Assembly (NCBI RefSeq): GCF_013133775.1
Contig: NZ_JABGBO010000007.1
Location: forward strand, 88,920-152,919
Direction of reading: 5' to 3'
From: Pelistega europaea
GTDB lineage: Bacteria > Pseudomonadota > Gammaproteobacteria > Burkholderiales > Burkholderiaceae_B
DNA: 64,000 nucleotides
In this document: positions 44,224 through 54,072 of the stretch, one piece after another
Numbering within the stretch: the stretch's first letter is position 1
Layout: every line of letters begins with the position of its first letter
The notes under the pieces: model-generated
What the model was told of the DNA's origin: nothing
The model's input: only the letters and a program-made list of their open reading frames with translations
Databases searched by the model: none
Position numbers and translations under genes: made by a program

Positions 44224-47200
44224 CTAGAACTGTACTCTTACGCCCACATTCGCCGTCGTATCGGTACGTCCTTTGCTAAACAAGGCTTGTACCTCTGCAG
44301 AGAGGCTAGTGGATTTAGTCGCCTGATAACGCATACCCAAACCTACCTCACCTACCGTACGACCTAGCTTGTTGTGCTTGATAGTAAACGGCTGATTCGG
44401 TAACGAGGTCAAGGTCGCTTGAACATCATGACCCTTGTCCAGTAAATCATACGCCACACCTGCCTTGGCTTTAAGGCTTAAACCATCACTCACCGCATGA
44501 GTGACTTTTAACCCTACCCCTGCCATCAGCGCGTGTGTCCGCTGTTTCGCTACGTTGAGATTAAACTCTTTAGCACCCGTCTCGGTATACCCCTTGGTAC
44601 TAACTTGCGTATAGTCTAGGCGTGCATAAGGACTAAGCTCTGTATTACCTGCTTGATAACGTAGGTTTAAACCAGCCCCTGTGCGAAGAATATCCGCATG
44701 CGTATCGCCTTTGGCTTTTAAGTCTGCGTAGTAACTAAACCGACGCTCACCCTTGATATTTGCACGTCCCACCGCTGCCATAAAGTCGACATCTACTCGG
44801 TCAGTAAACGCATGGTTCGCATAAACACCCACTTGCCAAGTATCGGCTTTAAGCGTTTGCGAAGCATGAATGTCTTGTGCATCGGCTTTGGTATTCACAT
44901 ACGCTGCCATTAAGCCCACCTTAGTCTTAGAACTTAAGCATACATCACCCCCTAAAGCGATGCCATAGTGTTTAGATTGATAACCGGAGATACCTTTGTG
45001 GCCGTCTTGCTGACCCCAATCGCCTAAGCCATGTGCCCAAGCAGAGGTGCTACCCTCACCACCACCGCAACGCTCATTGGGTACATAGCGCTGCATCAAG
45101 TCAGATGCCTCCGCAATCACACGATTGCCTGTGCCGCCTAGTAGAGGTTGAATTTCTACGGCCGTTTGTAGTGCTTGTGCCTTGGTTTGTAAAGCGTAGA
45201 AACGTTGAGCCAGTGGGCTCTCTGCATCTTGATTCATCGCCTTATCTAATAGTCTTGTGATAGGTAAGACACCTCGGTATGACTGAACCACTGTAGTAGG
45301 GGTTGATGTCGATTCATCATGACCACCATGATTCTCTCCTGTTCCATCTCCAGTGCCACCTCCAGTGTCTGTTCCAGTTCCACCACCCTCATCAATAATT
45401 TGTTCAACTTTCTTCACTGTCAAACTCACCGAGTTATCGGTATAGATAGGGGTAAAGTCAAACAAAGCACTGTTATCGCTGTACGCTCCAAAAGTCCCTG
45501 TCACTTTGGTGTCTGAAGTCAGTAAATCATTCACACTTCCCTCACCATCAGCGTATGCTGCGGCATTAATCACTAGGCTACTCGTGCTACCTAGGGTAAT
45601 ATCCCCTAAACTATGTAAGTGAGAGTGCTGATTAGCCGCTTGACCGTTGACCACGACATTAAGTATTCCGTCTAGCGAGAAGTTAGCGACTTGGTGGGTA
45701 ACACCAGGGGCTAAATCAGGTAGGCTAGGTGTCGCAGCGGCTGTTGATGCAGCAGATAGACTACGTGCCATGCGACGCATACGTACCGCTGGTTGCGGCT
45801 CTGCAGGTATCGCTACCAGTTCAGATTGTGCAAGACTAAGGTCTAGCGTTGCTCCTTGGGCTACATGAATACCACCACTGAGTGCCGTTTGCTTCTCTAA
45901 GCTTAGCGTACCAGTATTGACTTGCGTTGTCCCAGTATACTCATGACTACCTGTGGCAAGGGTTGCTGTACCTGCTCCTTGTTTAATCACCTCACCTGAG
46001 CCAGTGATGCGGTTAGCGAGGATTCGTGTAGCTTCAGCCGTGTTAAGGATAAGTTTGCCGCTATTATCAATAGTTTGCTTTTCACCCAAGGCAGTGATGC
46101 TGGCGGTTAAGTTCACCCCCTCGGCAATCGTCGTCTTACGTTGTGCTAGGGCAGAAGTGGTATTGTTGCCAACGCCTTTCACTTCCCAGTTTTTAAACTC
46201 ACCGGCAAAGCCATCGGTAGCATCAAACGCAGATAGGGTGCGTAGAGTGGCTTTGTCTTTACCAGTGATTTTCTCGCCAGTAAACAGTGCCTGCTGAATA
46301 GCAGAACCTTTGTCTTTAGCAGTTTCTAGAACAGCATTATCTGCCAATGATGTTTGTCCACCCACTAACTCCAAGACACCATTATCTACATTGGTTGTGC
46401 CAGAGAAACTTAATACCCCACCATTGTTACGTAACGTTTGAGTATCTTGTAGGGCAATATCACTAGCGAGTAAATCACCTGTAGATTGCACCTCGGTGAG
46501 TTCCTTGGCAAGGTAATTCTGACCACTTCGCTCATCACGGCTTACTAAACTGCCACTACCCTCGACCGACCAGTTCTTAAACTCACTAGCAAAGCCATCG
46601 GTAGCATAAAAGGTATCTCGTGTTCTTAGAGTAGCTTTGTCTTTGCCAGAGACCTTATCGCCTGCTAATTGACCTGTTTGAATCGCTGCACCACTCAAGG
46701 CACGAGTCTCTAATGTTGCGCCTTCAGCAAAAGAAGTAGTGCTGTCCTCTTGAAGTGTAAGCGTACCTGAATCTAGGTTAGTCTCACCTGCCAAAATAAG
46801 TGTACCACCGCTGTTCTTTAAGATTTGATCAGAACCTAGTGCGATATTCGTCGCCGTTAAACCACCGTTAGATGTTACTTCGGTGACTTTGGCTAAGTTA
46901 TCTTCCCCTGTCACCGTACTACCCTGGCTCGCCACTTGCCATCCTGCAAAGTCTGACACCTTATGAGCATCATCATTAGACGCTTTGAAACCACCTGCTG
47001 TGATTGTTTTGATAATGGCATTTTGCTTATCACCTATTTTCTGAATAAGGCTATTTAAGCTGTCTTGCGCTGTCGTGAGGACGGCTTTGTGTTTCTCTTC
47101 ATCTAAAGCAAACGCAAGATTTGACTCATGATTGCTGATTTTATTATCCACATCATTGCCATCTAAATTCACCTCACCGCTGAATTTTAATGTACCCCTA

Positions 47201-50200
47201 TTGTTATTGATAGACTTTTCTGTACTCAACAACTCTGATAGTTCAAAATCCTTCACGGTAAGTTCTGAACTATCTGTAATGACATTCTGTTTTGCCAATT
47301 CATCTAAGGTCACTATGTAGCCTAAACCATTTAATTGCCACTTCGCAAAGCCTGAAATATCATGTGCTGCATCCTGACCTGGCTTGAAACCACTCTCTGT
47401 GGTGGTTTCAAGAATGGCATTCTCTTTACCTGATATGTTTTGAATCAATAAATTGAGGCTATTGGTTTGCACTTTTAACAGTGCTAAGCTCTCACCGTCT
47501 TTGGCAAAGGCAATATTCTCTGCCTTCGTGATACCTAAAGTGCTGAGCTTCTCCTCAGTCACATCATTTGCCGCACTTAAGTCTATAATGCCACTCAGCT
47601 TTAATGTACCCGCATCATTGTTAATGCTCTTGGCACCTAAATTACCCAGCGTAAAGTCTTTCAACGTTAAATCAGCACCTGCCCCAATCTCATTCACCTT
47701 AGCTAAAGCACTCACTCCTTGGGCTGTGCTACCAGAGACTAAGATTTTCCACTTATCAAACCCAGCAACTGTACCATCATCGGCAGCAAAAGCTTTTAAC
47801 GTCTCAATCGTTGCTAGATTCTTATTCTGAATATTCGCTAACCCAGCTTGTGCTCCAGATAAGGCACTACCACTAGCAGTATTGGTTTGGAGAATAGTAT
47901 TCGCATCAAACTTCGTGCCTGTGCCAAGAATCTCCAACGTACCTTCATCTAGTTTGGTCGTCCCTGTTAGCACTAATGTACCGCCAGCAGTATTCTTAAG
48001 CGTTTGATTCTCACCTAAAGTGATATCCGTTGCTGTTAAGCTACCATTCGCTGTGATGGTCGTCTTCGCCGCTAGATTCGTTGCCCCTGTTACTCTACTA
48101 TCTGTACCATCCACCTGCCATTCTGCAAACTCTGATACTTTATGTGCTGCATCACCTGATGCAGCAAAACTTCTCGTCGTTTTTAAGATAGCATTATCCT
48201 TACCATCAGTAGTCTGAATCAAGGTATTTAAGTTATCTGATTCTACCGTTAAAGTGGCAAGTGTGTCTCCGTCTTTGGCAAAGGCTACATTACCCTCTGT
48301 ATTGCTAATGCCTAGGTTAGCTAACTCAGTTACACCATCCGCCGCACTTAAATCCACATTACCAGTGAGTTTTAATATGCCATTCTCATTGTTAATGGTC
48401 TTGTTACCTAAATCACCCAGCGTAAAGTCTTTCAACGTTAAATCAGCACCACTACCAATGGTATTCACGGCGGCTAAGCTATCAATACCAGAGGCTGTAC
48501 TACCACTTCCTCCAATCACCCATGAACGGAAACCAGAAACATCTTGGGCTACTTCACTGCTATCCGCATGGAAAGCCACTGTGGTATGCAAATTCACATT
48601 CGCTTTTGTTAAGTTAGCACTGACTGCATCCCACCAACCAGTACCTCCATCTTGCCCCTCGTTTGTGGTTTGTTTTAATGCCGTAGCATCGGTTTTTAAG
48701 GTCGCCTTCTCAGCAAAAGTCAGCGTACCCTCGCCACCGACACCAGCCTGTTTATCTAACGCTAGAATCCCCTTAATCGTGGTCGTGCCATCATTGGCTA
48801 AATGGCCTGTACTTCCCACCGTCAACGTATGTCCACTCTCTACGCTAAATGCAGCATCATTCTCTACGGTCAGTGTCTTGTCCTCTGTTATCGTAGTGTC
48901 ACCTTTGGTCTTCAATGAAGCACTCTCTTTCACCGTAATATCGCCAATTTCACCAGAGACAAGACTATTTGCTCCCCCCACTATCCATTGACGGAAAGCA
49001 GCCACCTCAGTATTACTACCATCGACATTATCCGCTGTGGTATAAAGATTGACATACGATTTATTCCCACCCAGTGCTGTATTCACGGCTCCCCACCAAC
49101 CTGATGCACCTGCCGCATTCAACTCCTCTGCATTCGTTTTTAAAGTGACATTGTCTTCAACGTTAACAGCACCTGCGTTGGTGAAGGTTGCTTGCTTATC
49201 TAAATCTAAAACAGCACCCGCTTTCATCATCAGTGTTTTACCGCTCTGAATACCGAGGCTACTATCCGCGTTTACAGCCAATGTCCCACTTTTCACCGTA
49301 ATGTCTTGATCCTTCGTTAAGTGAGCTTGCGTACCACCCTGTGCACCGATATTCAGTACACCACCATCTACGACCGTGGAGATGATAGCTCCATCACTTA
49401 ACGTCCCAGTCAATGTCCATATCCCCTCACCTCGTTTTTCTAAGGTATCAAAAACATCATACTCACCGCCCACAGCAATCTTCGACACCTCAAAAGTCTT
49501 TGTTCCCGTGCCGCCAAGAGCGAGCGTATTCAACACACCATTATCACTGCGGAGAGTATCATTACTGCCTGTCCCTGCTGCTAAGGTGATGTCATTACTT
49601 TGGAGTTCTACCGTATTACGATTCCCTGACAAGAAGATAGCTGCGCCACTGTAAGTGGCATCCGGCGTACTACCAGCATCTTGACTTCCTCCATGTAATG
49701 CTGCCCCTTCTTTTAAAACAAGTGTACTACCATCTCTCACTAAAACACCGTGACCTGCATACCCCCCCTTGGGCGAAGCAGCTGTATTTAATCCTCCATC
49801 ACCACCACGAACAGTCGAAGCGATAGAAGCTGAACTACCGTTTACTAACCTTACACCATGACCACCGTTACCTATATCAAAATCACTTTCTTCTGTCCTA
49901 TTATAAATTACCCCCCCTTTTCCTGCAGTCACTTTCCCTGTAATTTCTGCACCAGTACTACCATCTAAGAAAATACCATCACCGCCGTAAAAAGCAAAGT
50001 CACTATTCCATGAGTTACCACCATTCCCTCCCCAGCCTGCTGTCACCTCAGCACTAATCTTTGCGTTATCGCTATGGATAAGTTCAATGCCTTTGGCTGC
50101 AGTACAAATAGCAGGATCCGCCCATTGACAAGTCCATCCTCTCCACCCATTATCCCAGTCGTAATTTCGCACCCCAGCGGTCACCATACCACCAATAATC

Positions 50201-51603
50201 GCATCATCACTGTTTTGTAATGTTACCCCAGATGTCACGTGACGATAGACTCGCTGAATAGCACCATGAGAAACAAACCGACTACCATCAATAATAAACT
50301 CCTCTGTCCCTTCTCTATCCTCATCACTTAGCAAAATACTAGCCCCCTCTTCAATAGTGAAAGTACCTCCCTCTTTAACAGCAATTTCCTTCCCTTTCAA
50401 TTGATTAATCACACTCCCCGACGATAATGTAAAATTTGTGTTTGTTAACCTAACATTTCCATTAATGGCGATAGGGCCCACATAATTCACTTGAGCATTG
50501 TTTGACAAAATCAAATCTTGTATAGCGACACTAGCTCCTGATTCAGACGTAAACGAACCTCCGTCCACTGTGAGGTTTTTATTCTGATTAAATTGACTGC
50601 CTGTTTTTAGTACAAATCCGTCTATATTCTTTAAATACACATTCCCATTAATCGTCATCTGATTATTATTGCGGTATCTAGCATTCTCTAAATGGAGGTT
50701 ATTGACAACTAGACTTACATTATCTTCTGCGGTAAATGAACCACCTCTGACAGTTAAATCCCCCCCTGTTTTTTGACTACCGCTCTTCAACACAAACGAG
50801 GTGTTCACATCTTTAATTTCAACATTACCATTAATAGTGATAGGATCCACATAATCCACTTGAGCATTATTTGACAAAATCAAATCTTGTATAGTGACAC
50901 TAGCTCCTAATTCAGCCGTAAATGAGCCGCTATTGATAGAGAGCTCCCTGTTATTGTTGAATGTACTATCTGACCTCAGCGTCAAATTTGAATTGACTAA
51001 CCGTAACGGCCCCAACAGACTGCTGGCATCTTCCACATAAACAACGCTGTCATTCGCATTAATAGATGCCCCTCTATAGTCCTCTCTAGATCCGTTTGAT
51101 GAGGATTTCCCTCCCTCTAGCCTAACATTACGGACTCGAAGCGTTATCCCCTTAATTTCTATAGCATCTCCGCCATAAAACATATCAAACCACTTACCAG
51201 GAAAATTTCCACCTCTTATTAGCCGACCGTTTCCCTCAATAATATACTCACCTGAACTATCAATCTTTAAAGCATCATGCTCAACCCAAGGCTCGTCTTC
51301 TTTTCCATTACAATCACTCACAAACGTATACGTATTCTCTTCTACCGTATAATGTATTCCCTGCGTACACGCTGCCCATACAGAGCCTGATGCACCACTC
51401 ATCAGCAACGCCGTTATCAAGGTACGCAATACGAATTGCCCACGAAGGTGATGGACTTGACCCTCTGATGTCTTCGCATCAGCACCTACTGGGTGAACCG
51501 TCGTTTTTTCAGATGCTGATTTCCCTCTAGCACGAGCAAACTCTGGCGCACATTGCCAAAGACGACGAACTTGATTCCAAACAAGGCGGTAAGCGTGATT
51601 CAT
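44224..51603 (-). CDS. Giant ESPR autotransporter with internal repeats (autotransporter 2)
   Basis: This protein has about 2459 residues. The start at 51603 is set by AAGGATATT and the ESPR motif MNHAYRLVWNQVRRLWQCAPEFARA; a short upstream extension is not needed. The signal core (TLITALLMSGASGSVWA) ends near residue 78. The passenger is built of beta-helical repeats. A module about 150 residues long (W-x-V/L, LA, T-x-I, GxLTATDIxLGxxQTLKN, GTLxLxGxTNLDxGTL) recurs between roughly residues 1000 and 1830. Then come autotransporter-associated GSGEVIKQGAGTATL, a Gly/Thr/Asp linker and a C-terminal barrel (SAWAHGLGDWGQQDG to VRVQF). It is likely a surface adhesin or biofilm protein; no catalytic motif was recognised. 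Confidence 0.93.
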   Translation of the reverse strand: MNHAYRLVWNQVRRLWQCAPEFARARGKSASEKTTVHPVGADAKTSEGQVHHLRGQFVLRTLITALLMSGASGSVWAACTQGIHYTVEENTYTFVSDCNGKEDEPWVEHDALKIDSSGEYIIEGNGRLIRGGNFPGKWFDMFYGGDAIEIKGITLRVRNVRLEGGKSSSNGSREDYRGASINANDSVVYVEDASSLLGPLRLVNSNLTLRSDSTFNNNRELSINSGSFTAELGASVTIQDLILSNNAQVDYVDPITINGNVEIKDVNTSFVLKSGSQKTGGDLTVRGGSFTAEDNVSLVVNNLHLENARYRNNNQMTINGNVYLKNIDGFVLKTGSQFNQNKNLTVDGGSFTSESGASVAIQDLILSNNAQVNYVGPIAINGNVRLTNTNFTLSSGSVINQLKGKEIAVKEGGTFTIEEGASILLSDEDREGTEEFIIDGSRFVSHGAIQRVYRHVTSGVTLQNSDDAIIGGMVTAGVRNYDWDNGWRGWTCQWADPAICTAAKGIELIHSDNAKISAEVTAGWGGNGGNSWNSDFAFYGGDGIFLDGSTGAEITGKVTAGKGGVIYNRTEESDFDIGNGGHGVRLVNGSSASIASTVRGGDGGLNTAASPKGGYAGHGVLVRDGSTLVLKEGAALHGGSQDAGSTPDATYSGAAIFLSGNRNTVELQSNDITLAAGTGSNDTLRSDNGVLNTLALGGTGTKTFEVSKIAVGGEYDVFDTLEKRGEGIWTLTGTLSDGAIISTVVDGGVLNIGAQGGTQAHLTKDQDITVKSGTLAVNADSSLGIQSGKTLMMKAGAVLDLDKQATFTNAGAVNVEDNVTLKTNAEELNAAGASGWWGAVNTALGGNKSYVNLYTTADNVDGSNTEVAAFRQWIVGGANSLVSGEIGDITVKESASLKTKGDTTITEDKTLTVENDAAFSVESGHTLTVGSTGHLANDGTTTIKGILALDKQAGVGGEGTLTFAEKATLKTDATALKQTTNEGQDGGTGWWDAVSANLTKANVNLHTTVAFHADSSEVAQDVSGFRSWVIGGSGSTASGIDSLAAVNTIGSGADLTLKDFTLGDLGNKTINNENGILKLTGNVDLSAADGVTELANLGISNTEGNVAFAKDGDTLATLTVESDNLNTLIQTTDGKDNAILKTTRSFAASGDAAHKVSEFAEWQVDGTDSRVTGATNLAAKTTITANGSLTATDITLGENQTLKNTAGGTLVLTGTTKLDEGTLEILGTGTKFDANTILQTNTASGSALSGAQAGLANIQNKNLATIETLKAFAADDGTVAGFDKWKILVSGSTAQGVSALAKVNEIGAGADLTLKDFTLGNLGAKSINNDAGTLKLSGIIDLSAANDVTEEKLSTLGITKAENIAFAKDGESLALLKVQTNSLNLLIQNISGKENAILETTTESGFKPGQDAAHDISGFAKWQLNGLGYIVTLDELAKQNVITDSSELTVKDFELSELLSTEKSINNNRGTLKFSGEVNLDGNDVDNKISNHESNLAFALDEEKHKAVLTTAQDSLNSLIQKIGDKQNAIIKTITAGGFKASNDDAHKVSDFAGWQVASQGSTVTGEDNLAKVTEVTSNGGLTATNIALGSDQILKNSGGTLILAGETNLDSGTLTLQEDSTTSFAEGATLETRALSGAAIQTGQLAGDKVSGKDKATLRTRDTFYATDGFASEFKNWSVEGSGSLVSRDERSGQNYLAKELTEVQSTGDLLASDIALQDTQTLRNNGGVLSFSGTTNVDNGVLELVGGQTSLADNAVLETAKDKGSAIQQALFTGEKITGKDKATLRTLSAFDATDGFAGEFKNWEVKGVGNNTTSALAQRKTTIAEGVNLTASITALGEKQTIDNSGKLILNTAEATRILANRITGSGEVIKQGAGTATLATGSHEYTGTTQVNTGTLSLEKQTALSGGIHVAQGATLDLSLAQSELVAIPAEPQPAVRMRRMARSLSAASTAAATPSLPDLAPGVTHQVANFSLDGILNVVVNGQAANQHSHLHSLGDITLGSTSSLVINAAAYADGEGSVNDLLTSDTKVTGTFGAYSDNSALFDFTPIYTDNSVSLTVKKVEQIIDEGGGTGTDTGGGTGDGTGENHGGHDESTSTPTTVVQSYRGVLPITRLLDKAMNQDAESPLAQRFYALQTKAQALQTAVEIQPLLGGTGNRVIAEASDLMQRYVPNERCGGGEGSTSAWAHGLGDWGQQDGHKGISGYQSKHYGIALGGDVCLSSKTKVGLMAAYVNTKADAQDIHASQTLKADTWQVGVYANHAFTDRVDVDFMAAVGRANIKGERRFSYYADLKAKGDTHADILRTGAGLNLRYQAGNTELSPYARLDYTQVSTKGYTETGAKEFNLNVAKQRTHALMAGVGLKVTHAVSDGLSLKAKAGVAYDLLDKGHDVQATLTSLPNQPFTIKHNKLGRTVGEVGLGMRYQATKSTSLSAEVQALFSKGRTDTTANVGVRVQF

Positions 51604-51667
51604 GGAAATATCCTTATATTTAAAATAATTTTCAAAATTTTTTACAAATATATTTCTCACCTTACGC

Positions 51668-51679
51668 AAAAAAAAAAAA
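51668..51679. repeat. Poly-A/T tract of 12 upstream of autotransporter 2
   Basis: Twelve A's on the plus strand (T's for the gene) lie 65-76 bases before the autotransporter 2 start, within its likely promoter/leader. Such tracts change length by slippage. The remaining gap to 51990 is AT-rich and holds a hairpin CAACAAA-CT-TTTGTTG with T-run (51855-51877). Confidence 0.85.
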
Positions 51680-51931
51680 ACAATGACTTGTTACGGTTTT
51701 TGCCAGTATATTTTGTAACCGCACAAAAGGACTAAACGAGAATTTTTCTTGATAAAACAATGGGATAAAATTTTATAACGTAAAATCAGGGAACTAGCTT
51801 TGATGATATATTTTCTCTTTGCACATAAAATGGATTTTCATGGACATTAAGGAACAACAAACTTTTGTTGCTTTTTTGTAACAAACTCAATTTTGAAAAT
51901 CGACTACCTTGCTTTGTTACTCGTTGCACCT

Positions 51932-51999
51932 CATCAGGTATAGACCACTTAGCATGCTAAAATACCTTCACGAGACACCGCCAAGGAGTGATGATGACA
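51932..51999 (+). promoter_or_regulatory. Duplicated promoter/operator segment, copy 1, with palindrome TTAGCATGCTAA
   Basis: This stretch recurs almost exactly at 54005-54072 before the second paralogue. It contains TATAGA (51939-51944), the perfect palindrome TTAGCATGCTAA (51949-51960) and AAGGAG before the start. The palindrome is a good operator candidate. A -35-like TTGTTA at 51914 exists only for copy 1. Confidence 0.6.
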
Positions 52000-53580
52000 A
52001 TTCAAAATACAGAGAAAAAACGTTTGCCACTCGGCATAGCCACTTTTGCAGAAATACGTGACCGCAATCACTATTATGTGGACAAAACTCCATTGATTAT
52101 CAAACTTATCAATGATGCGGATTTTGTGTTTTTATCTCGCCCTCGTCGTTTTGGCAAAAGCCTCACACTGGATACGATGGCGGAGTTATTTTCTGGGAAT
52201 AAGGCATTATTTGAGGGCTTATATGCTGAGAACAACTGGGATTGGGACACCACCTACCCTGTGATTCGTTTGTCGTTTGCGGGGGAAGCAAAACGTCATG
52301 ATATCGCCGCTTTAGAGCAACATATTCAATATCATCTCAATCTAAATGCACAGCGTTTGGGCATTTCATTACAAGAAAATATTCAACACAACGTAGGCTT
52401 GAGTTTTGCTGATTTACTGCTTAAAACCCACAAAAAACATCAACAAAAGGTAGTCGTTCTTATCGATGAGTACGACAAACCCATCATTGATAATTTGGAC
52501 AATTCAGAAGTCGCTGCTGAGGTGCGAGGTCTTTTAAAATCCCTCTATTCTCAGATTAAAGACCTCTCTGGTAGCATTCGCTTTGCTATGCTGACAGGAG
52601 TTTCTAAGTTTGGGCAAATGAGTTTATTCTCTGGACTAAATAATCTAAAAGACATCACCCTACGTGCAGAGTATTCAGCTTTATGTGGTTATACCCAAGA
52701 AGAATTAGAGGCCGTCTTTGCACCTGAATTACAAGGTGTGAACTTAGAGCAAGTCAAAGTCTGGTATAACGGCTATAATTGGACAGGCGAGAGTGTCTAC
52801 AATCCTTTCGATATTCTGTTGTTCTTTGACGGTGGTTGTGCCTTTGATAACTACTGGATGAGTACTGGAGGCAATGCTTCTTTCTTGATGAAACTACTCA
52901 CCAGTAATGAGTTCTCCCTCGCAGACATCACTCGTAGTGCGGAAACTAGCGATTTACTCGCTTCGGTTGATATTGGCAGCATGCACCCTATTCCTGTACT
53001 CTTTCAAACGGGCTATCTGACGATTGATAAAGTCTTTGAAGAACCAGGTTATTTACGCCAATATACCCTTAAATTCCCCAACTATGAGGTTCGTCAATCC
53101 CTCAGTAGCAAATGGCTGCAAGAAGTCCTCAAACTAGACGGTAGAAAAGCAATTAGCGATTTACGCAAATGCTTACGTGATGGCGATATTGCACAATTAC
53201 AGCAACTGATTAAAAGTGCTATCGCTAGTATCCCTAGCGATGCATATAGACGTAATAATATCGCCCAGTTTGAAGGCCATTGGCAAAGCGCCATTGGGAT
53301 GTTCTTTGCCGGTGCCTGCGCTGACTTTATCATGGAAGATGCTTCTTCTACAGGACGTGCTGATTTAGTTGCTATTGAGCAAGGCAATGTGTATATCTTT
53401 GAGTTCAAAGTGAAACAAGCGGGTACTGCTCAAGAAGCACTGGAGCAGATTAAAGAGCGCAATTATGCGGAAAAATACCGTGCTGGGGCAAAACAAATCT
53501 TTGAGATTGGCGTCAGCTTCGATGAGGCAACCAGAGCGGTAAATTTTGCTATCAACGCCGCCACAGGCAAGCACAGGTAG
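51994..53580 (+). CDS. AAA-ATPase-like / PD-(D/E)XK nuclease protein, paralogue A
   Basis: This protein of about 528 residues starts at 51994, the third of three overlapping start codons and the one best spaced from AAGGAG. The N-terminal AAA-ATPase-like domain (PF09820 type) has a degenerate P-loop SRPRRFGKSLTLDTM and Walker B VVVLIDEYDKPI. The C-terminal PD-(D/E)XK-type nuclease part has GRADLVAIEQGNVYIFEFKV (Asp...Glu-x-Lys). Proteins of this architecture occur in many copies in gut and oral bacteria, and their function is unknown; defence or toxin-like roles have been suggested. It is about 80% identical to paralogue B, with differences concentrated near residues 1-45 and 90-130. Confidence 0.85.
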   Translation: MTIQNTEKKRLPLGIATFAEIRDRNHYYVDKTPLIIKLINDADFVFLSRPRRFGKSLTLDTMAELFSGNKALFEGLYAENNWDWDTTYPVIRLSFAGEAKRHDIAALEQHIQYHLNLNAQRLGISLQENIQHNVGLSFADLLLKTHKKHQQKVVVLIDEYDKPIIDNLDNSEVAAEVRGLLKSLYSQIKDLSGSIRFAMLTGVSKFGQMSLFSGLNNLKDITLRAEYSALCGYTQEELEAVFAPELQGVNLEQVKVWYNGYNWTGESVYNPFDILLFFDGGCAFDNYWMSTGGNASFLMKLLTSNEFSLADITRSAETSDLLASVDIGSMHPIPVLFQTGYLTIDKVFEEPGYLRQYTLKFPNYEVRQSLSSKWLQEVLKLDGRKAISDLRKCLRDGDIAQLQQLIKSAIASIPSDAYRRNNIAQFEGHWQSAIGMFFAGACADFIMEDASSTGRADLVAIEQGNVYIFEFKVKQAGTAQEALEQIKERNYAEKYRAGAKQIFEIGVSFDEATRAVNFAINAATGKHR

Positions 53581-53582
53581 AG

Positions 53583-53627
53583 AATGTGCGACACAAATAG
53601 TCCTCTGCGGACTATTTGTGCCACATT
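53583..53627 (+). terminator. Long hairpin after paralogue A
   Basis: CACAAATAGTCC (53592-53603) pairs exactly with GGACTATTTGTG (53609-53620) around 5 bases, extended by AATGTG with CACATT across small bulges. It begins 3 bases after the stop codon. There is no T-run. Paralogue B lacks it. Confidence 0.6.
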
Positions 53628-53654
53628 ATCTGAGGAGCTCTGCGACGAAGTGTG

Positions 53655-53737
53655 TGCGATGACAAAGCGAGTTTGGCGAACGAAGTGAGACATTGTTCGA
53701 GCGACTCACGCATTCATGCAGCTACCTGTGCGTGAGT
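53655..53737. repeat. 83-bp intergenic repeat R1 (partner of R3)
   Basis: This 83-base segment is almost identical to 55664-55746 after paralogue B. It contains the 42-bp core at 53691-53732, which is shared with R2, R3 and R4, and ends in CTACCTGTGCGTGAGT. Together with CACAGGTAG near the gene end it forms a large inverted repeat. Confidence 0.85.
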
Positions 53738-53866
53738 ACAATCAGCAGTACGAGAAGCATCATAGTTGACACGTCGTGCTCTGGGATTTCACCGTCTTTC
53801 GTATCGCCCAACACTTCTAGCTCGGGTCGATGCTTCGCTACGCTCGCATAATACCTCTTCGCCAGA

Positions 53867-53975
53867 AGGTTGAGCTTTACTCAAGACTACGCTTATCATC
53901 AATGTCGCCACGACCGAAGCACTGTTCGAGCGACTCATGCATTCATGCAGCCACCTGTGCGTAAATGAAATCAGC
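53867..53975. repeat. 109-bp intergenic repeat R2 (partner of R4)
   Basis: It matches 55749-55857 closely, from AGGTTGAGC to AAATGAAATCAGC, and carries the 42-bp core at 53920-53961. Between R1 and R2 (53738-53866) lies unique sequence with no gene that I can support. Confidence 0.85.
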
Positions 53976-54004
53976 GTCACACAGAAAGTATCATAGTGGC
54001 ACTC

Positions 54005-54072
54005 CATCAGGTATAGACCACTTAGCATGCTAAAATACCTTCACGAGACACCGCCAAGGAGTGATGATGACA
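54005..54072 (+). promoter_or_regulatory. Duplicated promoter/operator segment, copy 2
   Basis: Near-exact copy of 51932-51999, offset 2073 bases, with the palindrome TTAGCATGCTAA at 54022-54033 and the same AAGGAG and start codons. Its left edge marks the duplication junction. Confidence 0.65.

Noticed and set aside
46000..49700. Plus-strand frames over autotransporter 2
   Set aside because: They mirror the repetitive minus-strand coding sequence, lack ribosome binding sites and known domains, and break up at every module.
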